From positions 12,364,634 to 12,428,633 of the forward strand of contig CM053337.1 in assembly GCA_028583605.1 (NCBI GenBank): DNA of 64,000 nt. The letters are read 5' to 3'. Of this stretch, positions 37,501 to 46,597 are shown in pieces. The position numbers and the translations under genes are program-made. The DNA is from Dastarcus helophoroides. Its lineage: Eukaryota > Arthropoda > Insecta > Coleoptera > Bothrideridae. The notes under the pieces were generated by a model. The model saw nothing but the letters and a program-made list of their open reading frames with translations. It did not search any database and had not been told where the DNA came from. Every line of letters starts with the position of its first letter. The first letter of the stretch is position 1.

Positions 37501-40500
37501 GTTCATCTCTTCGAAATTTCGACTTTTATTTCTGAGAAACTGTTTTCTCGAAATTTTCATTTTTTTAAATTCCTCTTGTTTTGGAAATCATGATTGTATT
37601 ATTAAAATTTCGACTTTTTTCTACCATTCGCCTTTTATTTAAATTTGGACATTTTTCTTTAAATTCGTCTTTGTCTCTCTCGAAATTCGAGTAGAAAATT
37701 TCGTCTTTTACCCAATTTCGTCTTTCGGTCAAAATTTTGGTATCATCTCTTCGATATTTCGAATTTCTTTCTAAAAAATTATCAGTCTCGAAAATTTTAA
37801 TTTAAAATCACTTATTCAGCAAATTTCGATTTTATTGATAAAATTTTGATTTTTTTTTTCTACAATTTGCCTTTTTCCACAATTCTCCTTGTTTCTACAA
37901 TTCGTCTTTCAACGAAAATTTCATTTTCTTCTCAAAAATTCGTTTTGTTTCTGAATAGAGGTGAAACCAGATTACAAAAATAAACTACAAACAATTCGAA
38001 TTCGTACAATTGGTTCAGTATATTTTAATATAAATGAGATGAGCGTTGAAAGAAAGCACGAAAAAAAAAGAAGAGTAGAAATTTGTTTAAACAATTTATT
38101 TCCCAAAAATTGAATAAAATGCTGTTAAAAGATGATTAAATATTTAAAAAAATGGTATTCTCACCTTAACATCAGTCCCATCCGTTGGCATAAAATCCTC
38201 GTAGATGAAGCTGCCCGTTTTTCTAACCCTAGATTCCGGCGAATAAACGCTACTACGACTGCCGATCTGAGAATAATAAAAACCCTTAAATTATTTTACA
38301 TTTATGTTATCTCAACGGTCACACTAATTCTGTAAACAATCAAATGACACAACATATACCATGCCAAACAAAATTCGAATAATCTGCGACGAACAAATAA
38401 AAAAAAAAGGAAGAACGGGAAACATGCCGGACATACTGGACATTATGTACAAGCCGAATTTTCTCTGTATGGTGCCATGGTGCTGAATTACCTTGCGAAA
38501 GAGACGCTGGCTGCCCCCACCGGCCGACGTCGGATAGTAGATATAAATGTTGTGATCTTCGGCCGAAACGGGCTTCTCAACGAACGGCTTATTGAAAACC
38601 ACCCCGTTGACCTCGACGTGATCCTCGGACTCCACAAGCTCGTGATCTGGAAGCGGCAATTACGCAAAGCGTCGATTTTTTTCTCAAAATTCCAAATTAT
38701 ATGTTACGAAACTTACGTTTGGGGTCAGGGCTGTCCCTATCGAGGACCGAATACCTAGGGATTTCGATGCCTTCAGCCTCCAAAATGGCGTACACCCTCC
38801 GTCTGTCTTGGATATCGTACTGCATGTGTAAATTATTGATGACGTAGGGATTGTGTAATTGGGCATACTGTATGGCTTTATCGAGGGGAAACCCCTTAGA
38901 ATGGAACGAAATCAAACAATCGCATACCGGCCATTCTTCGACTGGTTTCTGAAAATGATGGGAAAGCGTTAACGATGTTAGCGAGAGAGCTCGTGGTGTT
39001 GGAACCTGAAGGATTACATCTTCCGGGAATACTGTCACTTTGATGTATTCGAATTCCTGCAGGCGAGTGAGGATTTCCTTCATAGGTTTGCTCTGGGATT
39101 TCTTCGACATGGCGCAAACGCCCACGATGACCACTTTGCTGCCATCGTCTAACACAGAGGAGGCTCCTAGCGACGTGTCGCTCGAATCGCATATATCTAA
39201 GTCACCCTGTCGAGTATCGAATTGGTTAAAGCCGAGCAAAAAGAAAATCGATACACAAGAAGTTATTTACAAAAATTAGTATCAGAAAAACACGTTTTTC
39301 GAATTTTTAGTTTTCTGTTTTTCAATATATAATAAATAAATTCATATTAACGTATTCAATTGGTTATTATGCTTCGGCTTGTTCTGCTTATTTTTCTCTC
39401 TCTTTCTTCCTCTCGCCGCGTTTCTTTCTCTTCCTATCTACGTTCACATGGTATAATAAAAAATATCGTAAGGAATTGCTTTGATAGAAATCGCGAAGTA
39501 TTTGGACCGTCTTATGGAACGTACCAGAATGTTGTTATCGTGAAGTGAAGTGACTCGTGTGCAGGTGCACTGTTTAGTCCAGAATACATTGTCATTCATT
39601 CAGTAGAGAGCATTTATTCAGCATTCACTATGTAATAATTGATTAATGTTATTCGTCGTTATATTACGATATGTCTCTTCGTTGAAATAAACTGTTCAAA
39701 TTCTCGATATCTTTATAAACGAACTTAACACGTAACAATATCGAATTGTTTAAAAAGACGGTTCAGCTAGAAGCTTAGGCGTTTTCTTTTAAAGACGCAG
39801 CTGAAAATGTTCCGATTTTTTGTATAACAGTCATTATTGCAATAAATATCAATGTAATAAGATTCTGTATACCCAAAATGTTTCAAAGTCGACGTCATCT
39901 TTCAACTGCTCGTCAAAATTCATCGCACGTGGTAGAATAATTGAAATAATTATACGTTCGCACAGGATCTATAAAGATTAGATTAGAACTAAATGATGCG
40001 AATTGCCGAACAGAATTGCTGCGATCTTGAGGCTACTTTTAGATAGCAAATATTGACTACTATTAATGTAAGCTAATAATTAGACGAATTAAACAATCTA
40101 ATTGAATATTACGAGCCGTTAGCTTTTATTTGTTTATTTTTATTTATTAGCCTCTTTGTGCAGGTTTCCACGTAGGAATTTTTGTTTGAAAAATGAATCT
40201 CACTTAATTACAATTTTTCTTTTTTACTGTTAACAAAATTAAAACAAGATAATTACGCAAATTATCCATGATAGAAAATTAATTTTTAAAAATCCACAAT
40301 ATCATTTTATGAAATTCAATATTTTTAGAAAAAAAAAACACTTATTTTATAAAACGAACACTTAACTTGAAATATTACGAAGTTAAACTGAAGAATTCAG
40401 AGAAACATTTCGAAACTTGTAACGAAATATTCTCGAATTTTCGATCGTACAATCTAAACATGTAAGGAATTTTGAGTACAAGATTAAGTTTGAAGACGAA

Positions 40501-42938
40501 ATTTCGAAAGATTGATCAAAATTTCGAGTTAAAATTCAAAATGTTGCGAAAAAAATCGAGACGTTGATACCAAAGCCAAAATTTTGAGAAACCACTACAT
40601 AATTACCTGCAGTTTTCAAACGAAATCTTGGGAAATAATGATAAATTTTAGCTTCAGACTCGAGATATTGGAACTTGATATTTCCAAATAAAGAAATTTT
40701 GAAAATTTCGAGTTATTCTCGAACTTTCGAGATTATTCTCGAATTTTCGTCATAAATTTCGAAAATTTAACTTCAAAAGTGGAATATTCCGAATTTTTCT
40801 CTCATAAGTTTCGATTTTAAATCCGAAATGTCGCTGGTACTTAAACAGTGGGTTTATTAAAATGCAACAACGATCGCGACTACTGTACAAAGTTAATTCG
40901 CGATAACCTTACTTCATTACTTATTACGTAAAAAGTTACATTTTCATCTATGCATTCCTCACAAAGGCAGGGTACGTTAGGATCGGTATCGCAGGAGCTT
41001 TTTCGCTTTCCCCATCGGGTGAACCGCCACCAATCCCTCCACCAAGGTTTCTCCATTCGACCACCTTTAAAGCGCACTAATTATCGTCGTTTTCGATTAA
41101 TCGCAACTCGAATTTCGTCAAACACTGGAAACATGTGATACCGAGATAAAAGTTGCGTCGTAAAACAAACAAACCGCCCATAAACGAAGGCAAGATGCGA
41201 ATTTACGAAGGCAAGATGCGAAATTGTCTATTTAATTGCCCAATTTAAAAATATGTGCTGTTATAAGCGCAGCGATTGGAATTTTCTGGCGATAAATGAC
41301 AAATAATTTATTGTTGTTTATTAGCGTAAACATAGTGTAAGGTCGGGGACATCCTCATATCTGTTTTAAACTGAAACCGTTCGCGTCGTCCAGTGTTACA
41401 AAATGATATCATAAATCCTTTTATTGTTAAAATAAGTGTGAACAAGTGTTTAGTTAAGTCATCTTATTATTATTATTATTATTATTAGAGTGCTTGAAAG
41501 TTCAAGCACTCTAATCCACGTCGAAATTCACAAATCGCAAAAACTCTGTTTTTCAAATTTTCTAGTTTCTACTCAAAATTCGGAGCTTTTTTCTGAAAAT
41601 TCGTAGTTACACTTTGAATCACTACTTTTTTTTTCTCTAAAATTTCGGTCAAATTTTTCCAGATATGTTTTTTTCATTTCTTTTTTTTTTTCGAAATATA
41701 CTTATTTCGAGATGTCCACGTTTCCCCGGAATTTTAAGAAAACCTCTTGATATAAATTCACGGTTTTTAATTTTAACTTTACTACGAAATTTTATTAAAC
41801 TAGAATTCTCTTTCCAATTCCCAGTTTATTTCGAGGTTTCATTTGCTCAAAATTTCAATTTTTACTTTTATTTTATGAATTTGCAGATGGAACTTTCGTT
41901 GGATATTTTCAATATTTATTCGAAAATTCCACTTTGCGAAATTCATTTTTTTTTATTGAAATTCCCAATTTAAACTCGAAATTTCGAGTCACGCTAAACC
42001 ACAACCCTATCCAAAACCGCTAAACGCGCCTAAAGAAGTTTTCACTTTAAAAACTTCGAAGTTATAACAAAAGCTTTTCTCAAAATTCCAAGTTAAACTC
42101 GGAAGTTTACAATTTATTCTTTCAAAGTTTGCTACTTTTTTAAAAAATGTTAAACAACTTTTTTAAATAATTCATTCGTGATGAATTCACTCCCTTAAAC
42201 CCCATTATCCATCTACGCTACTAGATTAATATTAACTTGAAATAAATAATATTCGATTTATCAGAAATGCTTTAAAATTATGTACCCCAGATTATTTAAG
42301 ATTTTCAAAAGTTTTCACGTGTTGCAAACGTTGCTTCAACAGTTTTCAACGCCGGTTACTAATTTTATAAATTCTAATTTATTTATCATTAAAGTATTCA
42401 ATAAAAAGTTACCATTTGACGCGAGAAGCCCTAGAAATATACCAACACGACACCAATTTTCAAATTTGTTCTCGAGAAAAATAAAATTTTAAAACTGACA
42501 TTTTGGCAATTCTAACCTCAAAGGTTAGCTTGCCAAAATTATATTTTCAAACAGTTTTCGTGCGATGTTTTCTGTTTTTTATGCCACTTATTTTCCAACT
42601 AAATAACTAGACTTCCTTTTAAAATGTTAATGGGATTGTTAAAACTAAAGCACGGAAGGAGACAAATGACACACAACGCGGGGGGGTTACTACGAACTAT
42701 TGAAAAAATACCCTGTGCCAGATAAATAGGGGGTCATCGACATCCTCGACTGTAACCGATGGGACAGTGGTCCCTAAAGCACCTTCCATCGATCAACTAG
42801 AGCTATTTTGAGTGAGAAAGGGGCAAGGCTAGATAATTCGAGTAAAATTCGTGCACTTACTGCCCCAACATAAAACTGTGTAGGTCTTGACGCGTTACGT
42901 AAACCCTGATATCCATGCTCGAGTTCGGTATAAGACAT
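19588..42938 (-). CDS. PPIP5K: Diphosphoinositol pentakisphosphate kinase (PPIP5K/VIP)
   Basis: Bifunctional enzyme that makes inositol pyrophosphates (1-IP7, IP8). An N-terminal ATP-grasp kinase is followed by a histidine-phosphatase-like domain ([20 protein letters not shown]). Exons: 42861-42938, 39006-39206, 38717-38948, 38492-38646, 38165-38266, 36962-37152, 36171-36452, 35931-36119, 35067-35152, 34894-35019, 33818-34052, 32987-33195, 32300-32526, 31400-31648, 30268-30513, 29009-29238, 27976-28145, 25032-25489, 23492-24032, 23088-23336, 22418-22538, 21076-21233 and 19588-20565. All join in phase. Start [11 protein letters not shown] matches the fly l(1)G0196 protein as I recall it. Family motifs: [69 protein letters not shown]. 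The long disordered tail carries SGSSSAPNL and ETLHNALSL, both kept in vertebrate PPIP5K. One extra base at 20163-20168 breaks the last exon; about 1,903 residues if that base is discounted. Confidence 0.95.
22391..22538 (-). CDS. Possible alternative terminal exon of PPIP5K
   Basis: If the weak donor (GG then GTACTT) at 22417 is not used, the exon 22418-22538 reads on for seven codons to TGA at 22396-22398. AATAAA (22391-22396) overlaps that stop. This would give a shorter isoform lacking the last two exons. The motif [15 protein letters not shown] in this exon resembles the end region of vertebrate PPIP5K1. Confidence 0.35.
24400..24722. repeat. LINE tail joined to a long inverted repeat
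   Basis: At 24400-24480 lies a short LINE 3' tail (GAAGGCATAATAGAGTTGCGC ... GCGAGTGAATTG). It is followed by a palindrome: arms at about 24515-24593 and 24645-24722 share TTAACGATTAAAACAACAAC, AGATATTAAAAA and CCACGAT in inverted order around a 50-bp spacer. Lies in the PPIP5K intron 24033-25031. Confidence 0.65.
25490..27975. other. PPIP5K intron with two hairpins
   Basis: Inverted pairs: CTGTGGATACTCGT near 25815 with ACGAGTATCCAC near 25937, and ACGCCGTTTTAGTT near 25981 with AACTAAAACGGCGT near 26037. A C-run at 27777-27785 lies within pyrimidine-rich sequence. I see no gene on either strand. Confidence 0.5.
28378..28525. mobile_element. Hairpin MITE, copy 3
   Basis: Begins GGAACGGACTGGTCATTGG. 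Arms carrying TTGTCCCCAGAAACCAAG and CTTGGTTTCAGAGGACAA face each other, forming a long fold-back. Lies in a PPIP5K intron. Confidence 0.8.
29239..30267. other. PPIP5K intron without visible features
   Basis: A+T-rich sequence. No coding frame, tandem array or recognisable element was seen. Confidence 0.5.
30588..30776. mobile_element. Hairpin MITE, copy 4 (longest)
   Basis: Starts GGGCCTTGGTTATCTTC. It carries TTGTCTCCTGAAACC and the middle motif AACTTAGCTATCGAAACGTG then TTAGAGCAAC, and closes with the inverted arm GGTTTCAGGGGACAAG. Confidence 0.8.
31135..31310 (+). mobile_element. LINE 3' end, copy 2
   Basis: Reads FPENYNLS then a stop and FKKAVYHHL in one frame. The tail CATAATAGGGTTGCCC, GCGAGTGGATTG and an A-run follow, matching 7015-7200. 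Inactive relic in a PPIP5K intron. Confidence 0.7.
31720..31830. repeat. CCAATTTGGAAATATTTAAAT repeat
   Basis: Contains GATCCAATTTGGAAATATTT, the same phrase as the inverted copies at 60985-61575. Lies in a PPIP5K intron. Confidence 0.5.
32607..32949 (+). mobile_element. Solo LTR with heat-shock-like promoter
   Basis: A 343-bp unit starting TGTAACG and ending CGCAACA (TG...CA). The flanking GCAT/GTAT is a possible decayed 4-bp duplication. TTCnnGAA boxes lie at 32650 (TTCTAGAA), 32710 (TTCCAGAA) and 32744 (TTCTAGAA). A TATA box (TATATAAGG) is at 32767, a CAGTCAGTCAGTG start region near 32802 and AATAAA at 32890-32895. This U3-R-U5 layout is that of an LTR. It is oriented plus, antisense to PPIP5K. 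Confidence 0.7.
32767..32775 (+). promoter_or_regulatory. TATA box of the solo LTR
   Basis: TATATAAGG, placed 16 bases downstream of the last TTCnnGAA box. Confidence 0.6.
34356..34490 (-). repeat. Minisatellite-bearing repeat, copy 4 (reversed)
   Basis: On the plus strand the order is tail first (GGCGATTTGGGATAAAG), then five or six CACGCGTCACTATCA-type units. This is the reverse complement of the GCGTGATGGT array of the other copies. It has the most regular array of the family. Confidence 0.7.
39468..39737 (+). mobile_element. Solo LTR-like element with ATATC target duplication, copy B
   Basis: ATATC at 39463-39467 and 39738-39742 flanks a 270-bp unit ending CACGTAACA. It contains GAAGTGACTCGTG and a GAAATAAACTG poly(A)-signal-like block. 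It aligns in pieces with 11046-11520. Confidence 0.55.
40913..41056 (-). CDS. Candidate alternative first exon of PPIP5K
   Basis: An ATG-led frame of 48 codons ([21 protein letters not shown] ends in VISNE) stops at a GTAAGG donor in phase 0. The next exon, 39006-39206, also starts in phase 0, so splicing would give an in-frame protein with a Trp/Arg-rich, Cys-containing N terminus in place of [12 protein letters not shown] know of no homologue; it may be chance. Confidence 0.35.
41988..42060 (+). repeat. Minisatellite-bearing repeat, truncated copy 5
   Basis: Only GTCACGCTAAACCACAACCC and the tail CCGCTAAACGCGCCTAAAG then TTTTCACTTT remain. Confidence 0.6.
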
Positions 42939-43223
42939 TTTTTTAAGGCACAAGCACAAACGTCATGGTGACAGATTTGGACAGACTTCAGTATAATGAC
43001 TGCGTCTGTCACCGAGAAATTAAAAACAAAAAACAGCACCCGTGTACGGTGCGCGGTAGCTCAAATATTGACCTGCGATCGGGTGAACGAACTACGGTTG
43101 TGAAGGTATTCTGTGTACGTTGCTCTTATTGATTTAACCACTTGCGTTGCCACTCCAATAATTAATCGCTAAAACGCATATAGTGTAGTCCATTTCAAAT
43201 AAATGTGCACCAAAACTTCTAAC

Positions 43224-43650
43224 TTTGTAGTGGCAACAAAAACTAGTAATATTTAGACACGGTCGTGTGGCAACATTTTTAATGGTGTTCTGTGCTCTTC
43301 TTAGATAATATAAATATAATAATAAATAATAAATTTATTATTTATATAGTCAAAGGTGCTCTTAAAGACCTAACCTAAATTTCATTAAATATTTTCATTT
43401 ATTGTCTCTTGTTTTAAAAGCGATTCTTTTATTTTTTATGTCAGTTTCTGGTGAAAATTATTAATTATGATAATAAAAATAATATAGAAAACATTCAGTC
43501 CGATTATTTTTGCCAAACAACCCCTTAAATATAGGCATGCTTACGCGTGAAACCACCTTCAATTCTGGTAATTTTTTGGTAACTTATCTAAAGCTTGATT
43601 TAATACTTCACGGCTTGCTCTGATGCAATTTATCTGAAATGGAGTGTGCT
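43224..43650 (+). repeat. 'GTAGTGGCAAC' repeat, copy 2
   Basis: Starts TTTGTAGTGGCAAC and contains CTAGTAATATTTAGACACG, AAAATAATATAGAAAACATT and AACTTATCTAAAGCTTGATT. Collinear with 45698-46190 and 55374-55690. Confidence 0.75.
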
Positions 43651-43833
43651 GCATAAATAACCCATCGATTCAAGTTAATGTTGATTAGGTAACCCGCCCT
43701 TTGATACATAAATTCATAAGTATATTGTCACGACATATTTGTTACTTGTTTAGAAACTTATTACTATATTTGGTGTGTAGTTCTACCCATAGTATAGTTT
43801 TGGTTCTACTATTTCATCTAACAACGTTGTACA

Positions 43834-44326
43834 CAGTGTTGCCAACCCGAAAATATAAATTTCTGTCACGCTGAACAAAACATCCTGCTATTTGTCCGCC
43901 AAACCTGCTGCCCACCATTGAATCTTTTATAAACAAGGTTGTTACACATATGGTACGCACGGCAGATCTTCTCCCTTACGACACAACAATAGTTGTTTGA
44001 TTACCATAGCAACGGAAAGAAGTTCATTGTCAATCAAGTGAGACATTTGTCTGTCTGGATTTGCAGAATGAAACTAACTGCCTAACAAAAATAAAATATA
44101 CAATTTATAGTTTAAGAGAAAAGAACTGCACTACGTTATTGGGGTTTATGTTTATTGTACAGGTACTGAAATATTCAAATTAGATATACATGCATATTAT
44201 GTCCGAATTAGAGATTTTAGAAAAATCCCGCTACAATCTTACTAATTTAAAAAACCTTCCGGCTACATGCTACTAGCATCAAAATTCTACTACTGTAGCA
44301 GAATTCTGCTACGGTTGGCAACACTG
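43834..44326. mobile_element. hAT-type MITE, 493 bp, 8-bp TSD GTTGTACA
   Basis: Terminal inverted repeats CAGTGTTGCCAAC and GTTGGCAACACTG are perfect over 13 bp. GTTGTACA lies at 43826-43833 and again at 44327-44334. The CAGTG start and 8-bp duplication fit hAT. A GTAGCAGAATTCTGCTAC palindrome lies near the right end. No transposase frame. Confidence 0.85.
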
Positions 44327-44588
44327 GTTGTACATATTTTTAGTTGACATTTGAAGTATATGACAGTATTGACATTAATTCCTTGAATTTGGAGATATTC
44401 TGTGCTTTGTTAAGCTCCCGTATTAAAAAAATATGTAAATAAAAATAAAGAAGGTCAACATATTTTAAATAAACGTTAAATCGCAGGTCTGCATAGCTTA
44501 GTGCCTAAAAAATTCGAAAGATATAACAGCATCGTTTTAGTTTGCCGACTTTTCGAAAGTTTAAGGTTAGTTTCTCCCGTAAACGGTG

Positions 44589-45422
44589 ATGGTTGATAAA
44601 ACACCTAAAAGGATCGACGCCAGGCGTCAAAGTTCGAATTTTTCTCCGATAATACGTGAGTGACTCCAATTAGATTTATAGATTTTCAATTTGTGCTTTT
44701 TAGTGCCTGAAAGTCCAGCTGCCGCTTCTCCTCAAAGAAATTTGACGGGTTCACCGCGAGTAGCACGTGATATCGCCGCCGATTTGTATAATACGATTCA
44801 GAAGTGGAACGACCTTATCATAAAGGGAGCACCGATAGTTAAAGAGGTGGCTTCAATTAAAGCGGACTCGTCAGGAATATATTCTGAACATCTGGAAGAT
44901 TTAATGAACGAATTGTTCGATTTAGTGCAGAGGTTACGCAATTGTAGGGATATTGTGGCAAATTTAGAGAGTCAAATGAGGGCTTTGGCCAAACTTCATC
45001 ACAACGGCGAACCTTTGTTCATATCTTTGACAGTTAGTGAAATGGCAGACAGAATTTTGGATATTTCGAACGCCTACAAAAATGAATATCAGGTACATAT
45101 GTTATGAGAAATGGCCTTAATTTTGTAGAACAAGAAATATTATTGTGCTCAGTTTTATTGAAGCATATCCACTTTGTAGTTATAAGCTACTCTGGATAAT
45201 AAAGACCGATGTCATATTAATTTCAATTTATTTAACTTTCTAACGTTTAAATGGAAATTGTTTTAGACCAAGGAATTTGCTTTGGAAAACATTGCGCATT
45301 CAAGAAATAAAGATGAGGCGATGTTTCTAGCTGCTTTATGGACATACCAAGTAAACCTTCTAAGTGTTAATACGAAATTGGAAGCTTTGTTATATGAAAC
45401 TGGTCACAGGAGAATAACTTGA
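44589..45422 (+). CDS. CINP: CDK2-interacting protein (CINP) homologue
   Basis: CINP binds CDK2/CDC7 and ATRIP and takes part in replication and checkpoint control; it is also linked to ribosome assembly. Exons 44589-44655, 44704-45092 and 45267-45422; in phase, 203 residues. A basic, Ser/Pro-rich start (MVDKTPKRIDARRQSS) leads into a helical core (AADLYNTIQKWNDLI, LEDLMNELFDLVQRLRN). The C terminus, EALLYETGHRRIT, matches the LLETGHR end that marks CINP proteins. Size agrees with the vertebrate protein (about 212). It faces PPIP5K head to head. Identity rests mainly on the end motif and the overall pattern. Confidence 0.85.
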
Positions 45423-46597
45423 TGTAATATATAATATGAATCTTGATTTATTTATTGCCCAAAGATGAGTGTACATTACAACAGACCTCGGTGTTCTCGA
45501 ATTGATTTCATTTGCATTAAAGTACTTACCAAGGACTGTGATGTTTTGTCTTTTTTTTTTTTGGAACAAATTGAAACCAAATCTGTCCACTAGTTATGTA
45601 AAACTGATGATCAATAATTGACAGATCAATTTGTTTTATTTGGATAAGTAATACTCCAACAACTATGTAGATTTCTAGATAAATTATCAGAGTAGGTTCT
45701 AATTTTGTAGTGGCAACAAGAACTAGTTATATTTCAACATGGTTGTGTGGCGGCGCTGTGATATTTCTTAATGGTGTTCTGTGTTTTTAAAATTCCTAAC
45801 CTGATCTAAATATCGTTATTTTGATTTGTTACCGATTGCTTCAAGAGTTCAAGTTTTATGTCAATTTCTGCTGAAAACTATTAAATTGTTAATGGTAATA
45901 AAAATAATATAGAAAACATTTAATTGACATTTCCAACCCTTATTTCGTGGAATTCTTTAATATTCATATGAAGAAAACATTTAGTTTGATTATTTCAGTT
46001 AGACTGTAGTATAAGCAACACATTAATTTTCAAAATACTTACGCGTGAAGCCAATTTTAGTTCTGGCGTTGATTGAATACAATACAATATTCAATCAACG
46101 GTTCTGGTGATATTTTTAGTAACTTATCTAAAGGTTGATTTAATACTTTCACGGCTTACTCTTAAGCACGTTCATCTGAAACGAACTATATTTGCCCAGC
46201 ACTGGATCATAGAAACTTCTCTGCATATGATAAAGTTGCGTTTTATTCAACCAACTTATACACAAAAATAGTTTAAGAAAACCTCTTAGTGGGTCACGAA
46301 TACCATTGATTAGGCGTAAAGTGCAAACTAAAAAGAACTGTAGCTAGTAAAAAAAGTTAGGGAAACTTGAAGTAAACTTTTCGTATTCGTACGTACGTCG
46401 TTGATTGATTCGTGCAATGCGGTCAAGTTGCAACCCTGCATTGCGGATGCTGTCAAGGTCATTGATGTCATCGAGGATAAATGCAACGAGAATGTAAAGC
46501 GATTTACCTTGATTTAACTCATTTTCTAATGAATTCGTTATTGTGATAAATGTTATCTTCGATAAATGCCATGAAAAGGAATCGTCGACGGTAAATA
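45423..46597. other. Gap between CINP and NTAQ1
   Basis: CINP 3' UTR, then 'GTAGTGGCAAC' repeat copy 3 (45698-46190), then the likely NTAQ1 promoter. No gene seen. Confidence 0.6.
45698..46190 (+). repeat. 'GTAGTGGCAAC' repeat, copy 3
   Basis: Starts TTTTGTAGTGGCAAC. Relative to copy 2 it has an extra CATTTCCAACCCTTATTTCG then TGGAATTC stretch, also seen beside the LINE tail at 24485, and a small palindrome at ATTGAATACAATACAATATT. Confidence 0.75.

Larger units (their letters stand above)
39207..42860. other. First PPIP5K intron
   Basis: A 3.65-kb intron. It holds LTR-like copy B (39468-39737), a candidate alternative first exon (40913-41056), a TTA/ATT microsatellite (about 41467-41488) and the tail of a minisatellite repeat (41988-42060). 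The rest is A+T-rich filler. Confidence 0.6.
42939..44588. other. Head-to-head gap between PPIP5K (-) and CINP (+)
   Basis: Holds a 'GTAGTGGCAAC' repeat (43224-43650) and a hAT MITE (43834-44326). What remains is probably leader and promoter sequence of both genes. No coding sequence seen. Confidence 0.6.

Noticed and set aside
41467..41488. TTA/ATT run as something functional
   Set aside because: Ordinary trinucleotide microsatellite.
1..42938. Functional gene cluster for inositol signalling (PIP5K plus PPIP5K)
   Set aside because: Two unrelated genes lie between them and the rest of the neighbourhood is mixed housekeeping genes, so closeness is most simply chance.
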